A stretch of 64,000 nt of DNA from Corynebacterium deserti GIMN1.010 (GTDB lineage Bacteria > Actinomycetota > Actinomycetes > Mycobacteriales > Mycobacteriaceae), in the NCBI RefSeq assembly GCF_001277995.1, contig NZ_CP009220.1, positions 1,984,001 through 2,048,000 of the forward strand, read 5' to 3'. Each line of letters begins with the position of its first letter. Within the stretch, counting starts at the first letter, position 1. The translations under genes and the position numbers were made by a program. The notes below the pieces were generated by a model. It had not been told where the DNA came from, searched no databases, and saw only the letters and a list, made by a program, of their open reading frames with translations. Shown piece by piece: positions 44,829 to 54,180 of the stretch.

Positions 44829-46316
44829 ATGACGCTTCAACGACTCACCAATCCCGTCTTCCTCGGAGGTCTCGCCGGGCTGTTGCTCATGCTGGGATCC
44901 TTCGGTGGCGGTGCCATCCGCTACCGAGGCGGTGTTCTCGATGCCTTGGGACTAAGCTTTTTCAGTTTCGGCCACGGTCAGGGTATCTCCAACGCTGTGC
45001 TGTTTCTCGGCCAGCTATTGCTGATCGGTTCCTGGGTGCATTTGGGCCGGGCGTTGATAAGGCGGGAAGAGGGCGTCGAAAAGCGTCTTATGTTGGTCAA
45101 GCGCTCCGTGCTTGCCATGGTGGTACCGCTGTTGTTTGCAGCGCCCATGATGTCGCGCGATGTGTACTCGTATCTTATGCAGGGCGCCATGCTTCGCGAC
45201 GGCTTCGATCCTTACACCGAAGGCGCCGCCGTCAACCCGGGCCCCATGTTGCTTGAGGTGTCCCACGATTGGCGAAACACCACCACCCCATATGGCCCAC
45301 TGCACCTGTGGATCGGTGACATGATCACCTCCATGGTTGGTGACAACGTCACCCTCGGCGTTGTCGCCTACAAGATCCTCTCCGTGGCAGGTTTCGCGGC
45401 GATCGCCTGGAGCATCTCCAAAATCGCCGCTCATTTTGGCGCCGACCAGGCTCTCGCCCTCTGGATCGGCGTGGCCAACCCCGTCATGATCATCCACATG
45501 ATCGGCGGTATGCACAATGAATCCCTCATGGTCGGCCTCGTCAGCGGTGGCTTGTATTTCGTACTGAATAAGCGTTATGCGGTAGGTGTTGCGCTCATCG
45601 CAGTCGCGGTGTCGCTCAAGGCCACAGCCGCGATTGCCCTGCCTTTCATCGTATGGATTGGCATGCACCACCTTGCTGGCCATTGGGCCAAGCGCGCCGG
45701 ATCGGAGAGGCCAAGCCTCAAACAACAGGTTAGCGCCTTTGTGGCTGCGGGATCTCTCGGCGTGGCCATCACCGGCGTCGTGGTCAGCGTGATTACCTGG
45801 CTGTCCGGTGCGTCATGGGGTTGGATCAGCGAAATCAGTGGCAACAGCAAAGTGATCAACCCGCTGGCATTCCCGTCGCTGGTTGCCAGTGTGATCGCCA
45901 TGGTTGCCGACGTCTTCGTCGATGACTTCAACTACAACGTCGTTGTCAACGTTGTTCGCTCCATCTCAATGTTCCTCATGCTCGCAGGTCTCGTGCTGTG
46001 CTGGTGGCTATTCCGCCAAAACGAGCGCCGCGCCATCGCAGGAACCGCTGCCGCTTACGCGGTGGCATTCGTGTTTAACTCCGTGACACTCCCCTGGTAT
46101 TACGCTAGCTTGATTTCTCTCCTCGGCACATTCAAGCCACCATCATGGTTGATTCGCTTCGCAGCAGGGGCCTCGGTGTTCATCGCTTTAATGTTCACAG
46201 GCAGTGGCAATCACCAGCTCTACAACATCGGGACGGTCATTGTCTCTGCACTGATTGCGTGGCTTGCGACAGTGGTGATCTTTGATGAGACGTCTGCACG
46301 CAGCTCGGTTGACTAA
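44829..46316 (+). CDS. mptA: Alpha(1->6) mannosyltransferase MptA
   Basis: A polytopic GT-C mannosyltransferase that uses polyprenyl-phosphomannose outside the membrane to extend the lipomannan alpha(1->6) backbone; C. glutamicum NCgl2093 has this role as I recall. At 495 residues with about 12 transmembrane helices, its catalytic loop after helix 3 reads SRDVYSYLMQGAMLRDGFDP with the conserved acidic residue. YGPLHLW follows, then IHMIGGMHNESLMVG. The start lies 3 nt after the idsA stop. It is followed by the repeat-like intergenic stretch (copy B). An MptB paralogue exists elsewhere in this genus, so the assignment uses context as well. Confidence 0.9.
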   Translation: MTLQRLTNPVFLGGLAGLLLMLGSFGGGAIRYRGGVLDALGLSFFSFGHGQGISNAVLFLGQLLLIGSWVHLGRALIRREEGVEKRLMLVKRSVLAMVVPLLFAAPMMSRDVYSYLMQGAMLRDGFDPYTEGAAVNPGPMLLEVSHDWRNTTTPYGPLHLWIGDMITSMVGDNVTLGVVAYKILSVAGFAAIAWSISKIAAHFGADQALALWIGVANPVMIIHMIGGMHNESLMVGLVSGGLYFVLNKRYAVGVALIAVAVSLKATAAIALPFIVWIGMHHLAGHWAKRAGSERPSLKQQVSAFVAAGSLGVAITGVVVSVITWLSGASWGWISEISGNSKVINPLAFPSLVASVIAMVADVFVDDFNYNVVVNVVRSISMFLMLAGLVLCWWLFRQNERRAIAGTAAAYAVAFVFNSVTLPWYYASLISLLGTFKPPSWLIRFAAGASVFIALMFTGSGNHQLYNIGTVIVSALIAWLATVVIFDETSARSSVD

Positions 46317-46653
46317 GGTTGCAAACGGCGATTTTGGGCGTTTTAAGAGCCCGGAATACTAGAGCGGGTGTTTGCCTGGCCACGCGTGCGAAATCGGCTT
46401 AAACAGCAGTCTGAGAGGGCGCTTTTCTGCCCGTTATTCGCCAAGATTTATCACTTGACATGGGAATACGAAGCTACACCGCAAACCACCGGAGCAAGGC
46501 CAATGTGCGGTGTCAGAAACGACTCAAAAATTTTTTAACTCCATCTGGCACCGCAAATCGGCAACTCGAGGGCGTGTTGCGGTGTGAAAACCAAGTCGCC
46601 GCTACTCCCCACTTGTCGCTTCCACCGGGCGATGCTCGTTGGGCTGAAGTGCT
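46317..46653. repeat. Gene-free convergent interval with dispersed repeat, copy B
   Basis: About 340 bp between convergent mptA and the Rv2175c-like gene, with no credible ORF. ACACCGCA (46476-46483) pairs with TGCGGTGT (46506-46513), and CACCGCAA (46549-46556) pairs with TTGCGGTG (46577-46584), both with loops of roughly 20 nt. Blocks just after the mptA stop (GGTTGC..CGATTTTG) and GGCTTAAA..GAGAGGG (46396-46419) match copy A in order at 8.5-8.95 kb. Confidence 0.5.
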
Positions 46654-47025
46654 TTAGAACGCCATCGCCTGGGCGCGACGCATAACTTCACGCGCCAAAT
46701 GTCCATGCAGCGCGTCGATTGGACGGCCAGGAAGGGTGTCGTCTTCAGTGAAGAGGAACTTCAGGATCTCTTCGTCACTGAATCCACCGTCGGCAAGCAA
46801 CGCGATGACGCCAGGGATGAACCGGTTGGTGCTTTCTTTCTTGGTGCTCAGGAATGCTTCCGGGATATAACGAACACCGTCGCGGCGAACGGCAATAAGG
46901 CGGTGTTCGTTGACAAGGTCCATCACCTTGGTCACGACTACGTCTAGGCGTTCCGCTACCTCGGGGAGGGTGAGCAAAGGCTCGTCGACGGGTAGGGCTT
47001 CATAAGATGCATTATTGGAACTCAC
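46654..47025 (-). CDS. Rv2175c-family DNA-binding protein
   Basis: A 123-residue homologue of mycobacterial Rv2175c, a winged-helix DNA-binding protein and substrate of PknL. The helix-turn-helix is at about 18-40 (LTLPEVAERLDVVVTKVMDLV), followed by the wing HRLIAVRRDGVRYIPEAFL, then an antiparallel helical part with FSDEEILKFLFTEDDTL. It is divergent from pknL with about 120 bp between starts, the same arrangement as in M. tuberculosis, which supports a functional pair. In Rv2175c an N-terminal Thr is phosphorylated; here the N-terminus has few Thr (LLTLPE), so the site may differ. Confidence 0.85.
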   Translation of the reverse strand: MSSNNASYEALPVDEPLLTLPEVAERLDVVVTKVMDLVNEHRLIAVRRDGVRYIPEAFLSTKKESTNRFIPGVIALLADGGFSDEEILKFLFTEDDTLPGRPIDALHGHLAREVMRRAQAMAF

Positions 47026-47145
47026 AAACCCAACTTAGCGGTTTGGAGTCAAATTCGGGAAACATCGGGAAACAACAGGCGCCTTAACCGGGATAAACAG
47101 GATGTCACTACCACTTTTTCTGTGGATTCCGACATACTGGAACGC

Positions 47146-49371
47146 ATGGCTAATTTGAAGGTCGGTGACGTTTTAGAGGACAGGTATCGGATCGAAACCC
47201 CCATTGCGCGGGGTGGAATGTCTACTGTGTACCGATGCCTTGACCTTCGTCTAGGTCGATCCATGGCTCTTAAAGTCATGGATGAGGATTTTGTGGATGA
47301 CCCGGTTTTTCGCCAGAGGTTTCGGCGGGAAGCGCGCTCGATGGCGCAGCTTAATCACCCTAACTTGGTGAATGTTTATGATTTTTCCGCCTCAGGTGGG
47401 CAGGTTTTCTTGGTGATGGAGCTGATCACCGGTGGCACCCTGCGTGAATTGCTGGCCGAACGTGGCCCGATGCCACCACATGCTGCTGTTGGCGTGATGC
47501 GGGGCGTTCTTACTGGTCTGGCGGCCGCTCACCGTGCGGGGATGGTTCACCGTGACATTAAGCCAGACAATGTGTTGATCACCAGTGATCATCAGGTGAA
47601 GCTGTCCGATTTTGGTCTTGTGAGGGCTGCGCACGCGGGTCAGTCGCAAGACAATCAGATTGTGGGCACCGTTGCGTATCTCTCCCCTGAGCAGGTCGAA
47701 GGCGGGGAAATTGGTCCTGCCAGCGATGTATATTCTGCCGGAATTGTGCTCTTTGAGCTGTTGACGGGAACCACTCCTTTTTCCGGCGAGGATGACATCG
47801 AACATGCCTATGCGCGGTTAAATGAGGTAATTCCTGCACCAAGTTCGCTGATCGATGGAGTGCCATCCCTGGTTGATGAACTTGTTGCCACCGCTACCTC
47901 ACTTAATCCGGAGGATCGTTTCGATGATTCTTCGGAGTTCTTGACTGCCCTCGAAGATGTTGCCTCAGAATTACATCTTCCCGGTTTCAAGGTGCCCGTT
48001 CCCATCAACTCGGCTGCGAACAGGGCTAATGCGCAGGTTCCCGAAACGCAGCCGACGGATATGTTCACCACGCATATTCCTAAGGCACCGGAAATAGATG
48101 CCACGGCAATCATTCCTGCAGCGGAGCCCGCCAATGAGACCTCCATTTTGCCGGCCTACGCGGAGCCACCTTCCCAGGAGCAACCGTTTTCTCCAGTTCC
48201 CCCACCAATTCAAGGACCGATTCCACAGCCGGAAACTGCGCTGCACATTGCTGATCAAGAGGTGCCACCTCCTGATGAACCTGACATCAAGCCGGTAAGT
48301 AATCGCTCGAAATTGAAGCTCACCCTGTGGTCGATCCTCGTGGTCATCATCATTACAGCTGTCGCGGTTGGTGGTTGGTGGTTTGGATCTGGTCGTTACG
48401 GCGAAATCCCCCAAGTGTTGGGCATGGATGAGGTGCAGGCCGTCGCTGTTGTGGAGGAAGCTGGCTTTGTTGCTGTGGCTTCTTCGCAGTATGACGACGA
48501 GGTTCCTACTGGTTCGATCATTGGGACTAAACCGTCTTTTGGTGAGCGCCTTCCTCGCGGCGAGGATGTTTCTGTCCTCGTCTCCCAAGGGCGTCCCGTT
48601 GTGCCGGATCTTGGCGAGGACCGATCCCTAAGCACAGTCCGTGAAGAACTCGAAGCCCGCACGTTCGTGTGGGTGGATGGGCCTGGTGAATACGATGACG
48701 ATGTTCCAGAAGGCCAGGTTGTGTCGCTAACGCCATCGTCTGGCCGTGAGCTCAATGTGGGCGATACGGTGCAGATTCACCTGAGCCGTGGACCAGCGCC
48801 GGTAGAGATTCCCGATGTGTCAGGAATGGGCGTTGATCAGGCAACCCGCGTGCTCGAGCGTGCTGGATTGTCGGTGGAGCGCACTGAGGAAGCTTTCGAT
48901 GCCGACACCGCGAATGGCGATGTCATTGGAACTTCCCCCACATCGAGTACTGAAGTCACCCGCGGAACTTCTGTGGTTTTGCAGGTGTCTAATGCCATTA
49001 CGGTTCCTGATGTGGTGGGAATGACCCAAGATGAAGCGGTTGCTGCGTTGGCGGAGGATGGCCTGGTAGTTGCGTCGACAAGCGTTATTCCCGGTGAGGC
49101 CGCACGCACTGCTGACACCGTCGTGTCCGTCGACCCTGAGTCCGGCCATTATGTTGACCCCGCGCATCCGCAGGTGGTGCTCGGGACGGCCGGCGAAATT
49201 GAGGTTCCAAGCATTGTTGGACGTAGAATCAGCGATGCACGCACCATCTTGGAGGAAGCTGGCCTAACGCTGGTTACTGATGGTGCTGACGACGATCGGA
49301 TTATCAGTCAAACCCCACGCGCTCGCAGTGAGATGTCGGTGGGTGGGGAAGTTACAGTTAGGGCTTTTTAG
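47146..49371 (+). CDS. pknL: Serine/threonine protein kinase PknL with PASTA domains
   Basis: A membrane sensor kinase of 741 residues. The kinase domain (about 8-275) has the glycine loop IARGGMSTVYR, VHRDIKPDNVL, SDFGLV and GTVAYLSPEQ, all intact, so it should be an active RD kinase. A Pro-rich juxtamembrane stretch precedes one transmembrane helix (LWSILVVIIITAVAVGGWWF, about 400). Outside are five PASTA repeats beginning IPQVLGMDE, VPDLGEDRS, IPDVSGMGV, VPDVVGMTQ and VPSIVGRRI. ATG 47146 is used because CATACT lies 7 nt upstream, again leaderless-like; an upstream GTG adds 8 residues. PASTA parts bind muropeptides in relatives, so wall state may be its signal. The stop shares bases with the next gene's GTG. 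Confidence 0.93.
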   Translation: MANLKVGDVLEDRYRIETPIARGGMSTVYRCLDLRLGRSMALKVMDEDFVDDPVFRQRFRREARSMAQLNHPNLVNVYDFSASGGQVFLVMELITGGTLRELLAERGPMPPHAAVGVMRGVLTGLAAAHRAGMVHRDIKPDNVLITSDHQVKLSDFGLVRAAHAGQSQDNQIVGTVAYLSPEQVEGGEIGPASDVYSAGIVLFELLTGTTPFSGEDDIEHAYARLNEVIPAPSSLIDGVPSLVDELVATATSLNPEDRFDDSSEFLTALEDVASELHLPGFKVPVPINSAANRANAQVPETQPTDMFTTHIPKAPEIDATAIIPAAEPANETSILPAYAEPPSQEQPFSPVPPPIQGPIPQPETALHIADQEVPPPDEPDIKPVSNRSKLKLTLWSILVVIIITAVAVGGWWFGSGRYGEIPQVLGMDEVQAVAVVEEAGFVAVASSQYDDEVPTGSIIGTKPSFGERLPRGEDVSVLVSQGRPVVPDLGEDRSLSTVREELEARTFVWVDGPGEYDDDVPEGQVVSLTPSSGRELNVGDTVQIHLSRGPAPVEIPDVSGMGVDQATRVLERAGLSVERTEEAFDADTANGDVIGTSPTSSTEVTRGTSVVLQVSNAITVPDVVGMTQDEAVAALAEDGLVVASTSVIPGEAARTADTVVSVDPESGHYVDPAHPQVVLGTAGEIEVPSIVGRRISDARTILEEAGLTLVTDGADDDRIISQTPRARSEMSVGGEVTVRAF

Positions 49372-50621
49372 TGGGTTACGCGGCGTCAAGATGGCGAGCA
49401 CCGGCTTTCATCATCGCTATCTGCGTCGTTGTCGGTGTGTCGCTTTCTCACTGGTTTGCCTATCCTGTCACGTGGCCGCCGCAGCTGCGCCTGCCCGTTG
49501 ACGTCGAAGTGTATTGGCAAGGCGCCCGCCAATTTTGGACTGCGGATGATTTATACAACATCCGCTACGACACCTCCGAAGACAACCTCCCATTCACCTA
49601 TCCCCCATTCGGTGCCCTCGTATTCACCCCACTGTGGTGGCTTCACGACACCTTCGGCCTCCTTGTCACCGAACGCATCTTCGCCCTGGTCACCGTCGCC
49701 GTCACCTACGCCGTCGCCGTCGCACTTCTGCGGCTGTCTGGCGTTCGCGACCTAGTGTGGGATTTCGTGGCCTTCGCAGCGCTGCTCGTCTCCGCACCGG
49801 TGTACTTCACCTTAAATATTGGCCAGATCAATGTCATCCTCATGGCATTAACGCTTATCGACGTCGCCTTCCGCCCCAGCCACACCCGCCCACAAGGCGT
49901 GTACAGGTGGCTGCCGCTCGGCGTTTTGACTGGGATCGCCGCAGCTATAAAGCTGACTCCCTTTGTTTTCGGCCTATACTTCCTTCTCCTCTGGATCATC
50001 ACCAAGTCTCCTCGTGGCCTTTTCGGCATGATCGGTGGCTTCCTCGGCGCCAGCGCCCTGGCCTTTGCCTTCCGACCATCGGTGACAATCCAATACTTCA
50101 CCGACGTATTGTTCACCGCCGAGCGCATCGGTGATCTTCACTTCGCCCGAAACGTCTCCTACCGAGCCATCCTCGAGCGCTTCCCCTCCTTAGGTTCCAC
50201 CTCCACAATCATCTGGCTCATCGCCGTGACGCTCACCATCGTGGCAGTAGCGATTGCTACCTACCGGGTGCTGTCACTTGGCGTGGATCGAGCGAACCAG
50301 CTACTAGGTGTCAGCTTGGTCTCCCTCATTGCCCTACTGTGCTCCCCTGTCAGTTGGTACCACCACTGGGTTTGGCTGGGTCCCCTCTGCGTTGCGCTGT
50401 GGCTGCACCGCCACCGCGTACTCGCCCTATGGGGAGTATTCGCCCTCACTTTCGGGTCTTTCCACAACTTCCTCCCATCCGAAAATGGTGTGGAATTAAC
50501 GTGGCCCTGGTGGATGCACATCCTCGCGGCGCACTACATCATTTTCTCTATTGCCGTCATCCTGACTTTCTGTGTGGGCCGAAAGGATACACGTCAAACG
50601 AGTGGGATCGTCTATCATTAG
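49371..50621 (+). CDS. GT-C (GT87-like) mannosyltransferase, DUF2029 family
   Basis: A 416-residue membrane protein with about 10 helices and the GT87 layout: the acidic first loop LPVDVEVYWQGARQF, FTYPPFGALVFTP, LNIGQINVILMALTLIDVAF, GVLTGIAAAIKLTPFVFGLY and CSPVSWYHHWVW. In the homologous C. glutamicum locus this is the gene between pknL and mptD; its own activity is not assigned to my knowledge. The GTG at 49371 shares its first base with the last base of the pknL stop codon (TAGTG), so it should be coupled to the kinase. A polyprenyl-phosphomannose-dependent transferase is the family expectation; acceptor unknown. Confidence 0.85.
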   Translation: MGYAASRWRAPAFIIAICVVVGVSLSHWFAYPVTWPPQLRLPVDVEVYWQGARQFWTADDLYNIRYDTSEDNLPFTYPPFGALVFTPLWWLHDTFGLLVTERIFALVTVAVTYAVAVALLRLSGVRDLVWDFVAFAALLVSAPVYFTLNIGQINVILMALTLIDVAFRPSHTRPQGVYRWLPLGVLTGIAAAIKLTPFVFGLYFLLLWIITKSPRGLFGMIGGFLGASALAFAFRPSVTIQYFTDVLFTAERIGDLHFARNVSYRAILERFPSLGSTSTIIWLIAVTLTIVAVAIATYRVLSLGVDRANQLLGVSLVSLIALLCSPVSWYHHWVWLGPLCVALWLHRHRVLALWGVFALTFGSFHNFLPSENGVELTWPWWMHILAAHYIIFSIAVILTFCVGRKDTRQTSGIVYH

Positions 50622-50659
50622 AATTTTGCGTTCTTAAGTACTGGAAAGGACTTCTTGTT

Positions 50660-51955
50660 GTGAGCACCCCTCAGACGCAGCCTAAACAGGAGACTCCACG
50701 CACTCTCGGCACGTCACCACGTGACATTTTGGTGTTCCTGTCCGTCCTTGGCATTGCGGCTGGCTTGCTGGCCAACAAATTCCTTACCGAGCGTTTCGAC
50801 TGGCGTATCGACGCCGCCGTCTACCGCCAAGGAGCCATCGCCTTCGTCAACGGCGACTCTCTCTACGCCGAACCGTTCGACATGGGCGACATCTCCCTAC
50901 CGTTCATCTACCCACCCATCGGCGCAGTGTTCTTCTCCCCGATGGGTCTCTTAACCTTCTTCAATGAGGAGCTCGCCGGTAACTTCATCGTTGCTCTCTC
51001 CTCCGCGCTGCTTCTACTCTGCCTCTACCTCGTAGCTAACGCAGTGCTCCGCGGAAACGACCGATTGCAGGCTTTCACCTTCGCAGCCATAGCCTGGCCT
51101 ATTGCACTCTTTGCTGAGCCTGTCATCCTTAACGCTGACCTGGGCCAAATCAACATCATCATTATGGCATTGGTCGTCATCGACCTCCTCCCCATCAAAC
51201 GACGCATCCCCCGTGGCGTCCTCATCGGCCTAGCAGCATCCATCAAAATCACGCCGTTGGCAATGCTCCTATACTTTCTCGTCAAAAAAGACTTCAGAGG
51301 AATCATCAACGCCGTCGTCGCTCTCCTTGCTTTCACCGCCCTCGGCGCCATCATTGCCTGGGAGAACACCAAAGAATTCTTCTCCTCCACATTGACCAGC
51401 CTCACCGCAGACGGCGATTCTGGCGTGGACACCACGTTCCAATCCAACAGCTCTTTCCAAGCGATGCTCTACCGCTGGTGGCCCTCCCGCGACGCCGCCG
51501 AAGCGTCCTCTCTACCTACCATTCTGTGGATCGTGCTGTCCCTCATCGCCATTGTCCTCGTAGCAATGCTCATGCATAGGCTTTTTGAGCGCGGTCTCCA
51601 CGTCGAAGCCATCATGGTCAACGCGATGCTCATGCTGCTGATCTCCCCCATTTCCTGGTCCCATCACTGGGTGTGGCTACCACTGTGGGCCTTGGTCTTC
51701 TTCATTCGCTGCGCCCAACATCCACACCACCCAAAGGTGCTGCTGTGGTGTGGCATCGTCTTGAGTACTTTCCAGCTCATTCTCCCACCAAAGTGGTGGT
51801 TCGGTCGCGATGGCCTTAATGTTTATGAAATCCCACTGTGGGAAAAGTTTGTCATTTCTGATTGGACCTGGCTCTCCGTCGGACTCATGATCACCTTGGC
51901 TTTGTCTCTCAAGAGGTTCCCGAAGGTTTCGGAGAAGGATTCGGCGCAAGTTTAA
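50660..51955 (+). CDS. mptD: Alpha(1->2) mannosyltransferase, MptD-like (GT87)
   Basis: The second GT87 gene after pknL. GTG 50660 follows AAAGGA, giving 432 residues; the frame upstream to 50339 overlaps the preceding gene and is not homologous. Landmarks repeat those of its neighbour: RIDAAVYRQGAIAFVNGDSL, FIYPPIGAVFFSP, NADLGQINIIIMALVVIDLL, GVLIGLAASIKITPLAML and SPISWSHHWVWLPLW. By synteny it corresponds to NCgl2097, reported as MptD, which adds alpha(1->2) mannose branches to lipomannan. The name therefore depends on remembered order. A two-way terminator separates it from convergent aroG. Confidence 0.8.
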   Translation: MSTPQTQPKQETPRTLGTSPRDILVFLSVLGIAAGLLANKFLTERFDWRIDAAVYRQGAIAFVNGDSLYAEPFDMGDISLPFIYPPIGAVFFSPMGLLTFFNEELAGNFIVALSSALLLLCLYLVANAVLRGNDRLQAFTFAAIAWPIALFAEPVILNADLGQINIIIMALVVIDLLPIKRRIPRGVLIGLAASIKITPLAMLLYFLVKKDFRGIINAVVALLAFTALGAIIAWENTKEFFSSTLTSLTADGDSGVDTTFQSNSSFQAMLYRWWPSRDAAEASSLPTILWIVLSLIAIVLVAMLMHRLFERGLHVEAIMVNAMLMLLISPISWSHHWVWLPLWALVFFIRCAQHPHHPKVLLWCGIVLSTFQLILPPKWWFGRDGLNVYEIPLWEKFVISDWTWLSVGLMITLALSLKRFPKVSEKDSAQV

Positions 51956-52002
51956 AACCTGAGGGGGCGTCGCATTCACCACCTGACTCCCCCCAATAGA
52001 AC

Positions 52003-52042
52003 AAAGCCGGTGTACTTCCCCTAGAGGAAATACACCGGCTTT
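52003..52042. terminator. Bidirectional terminator between mptD and aroG
   Basis: AAAGCCGGTGTACTTCC (52003-52019) pairs with GGAAATACACCGGCTTT (52026-52042), one mismatch, with A- and T-tracts at both ends. Convergent genes on both sides show it works in both directions. Confidence 0.88.
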
Positions 52043-52085
52043 TAGAGTTAGATCGTTTACGTAGAACCTAAAATCCGATCAGGAT

Positions 52086-53525
<1,440 letters not shown>

Positions 53526-53553
53526 TCAATCCTCCCAGAAAGTGGAATGAGGG

Positions 53554-54057
53554 CTAGGTTCGATTACGCCCGTTCAGTGGGAGGGCGTTCATACATACTT
53601 TGAACTTGGCTAAATTGTGGCGGGCGTCGATGAGCGCATCGTGATTGCCTTTGGGAAGCTCAGGCAGTCGGGGGTAACCAGCCATCTCCCAATACTGCTT
53701 TAGCTCGCGGGTAAAACGTGGAATTTCGCGGGGCAGGCCGGCCATATCTCCCCACATTTGGGCAAGCAGGACGTGGTCATAGGCACCCACCCATGCCCAC
53801 AGCTCGGGTTGGCTTTTGCCGGAGGTGAGGAATTCTAGCACTTCGTCGCGGATGGTTGCCGGGCTTTTCCACACTGGCGAGGATGGATTGGGAAGTTTGT
53901 TCAGCACATTGGCGCGAACCCAGTTGTTTGCCTTGGCAGAATCAAAACCTGTGGAGACTGCATAGTATTCACGGCCGTCTTCAGCGACGATGCCGATGGA
54001 AACGAGATCGATGGTGCGTCCGTCTTCGATAAACTCAGTGTCATAAAAGTAACGCAC
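53554..54057 (-). CDS. 3'-5' exoribonuclease, Rv2179c family
   Basis: A 167-residue DEDDh-type exonuclease related to mycobacterial Rv2179c (polyadenylate-specific 3'-exoribonuclease AS). MRYFYDTEFIEDGRTIDLVSIGIV holds the first Asp-Glu pair, ELWAWVGAYDHVLLAQMWG the next Asp, and GNHDALIDARHNLAKF the last His/Asp. The catalytic set is complete, so RNase activity is likely. It lies next to aroG in the same direction, as in mycobacteria, and is divergent from mptC. Confidence 0.85.
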   Translation of the reverse strand: MRYFYDTEFIEDGRTIDLVSIGIVAEDGREYYAVSTGFDSAKANNWVRANVLNKLPNPSSPVWKSPATIRDEVLEFLTSGKSQPELWAWVGAYDHVLLAQMWGDMAGLPREIPRFTRELKQYWEMAGYPRLPELPKGNHDALIDARHNLAKFKVCMNALPLNGRNRT

Positions 54058-54180
54058 GTCGATGAATTTCCTTCACAGTTTAGGTAAAACGTTGCCCCTC
54101 ATCGTAGTCCCTGCCGCACTAGCGATCTAAGGCAACACCTTGTTCTTTGAAAATGTCTGGTTACCGATACACTTCTTGCT

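Noticed and set aside
46476..46585. CRISPR array
   Set aside because: The repeated unit is only about 8 bp, alternates in orientation, and no cas genes are near.
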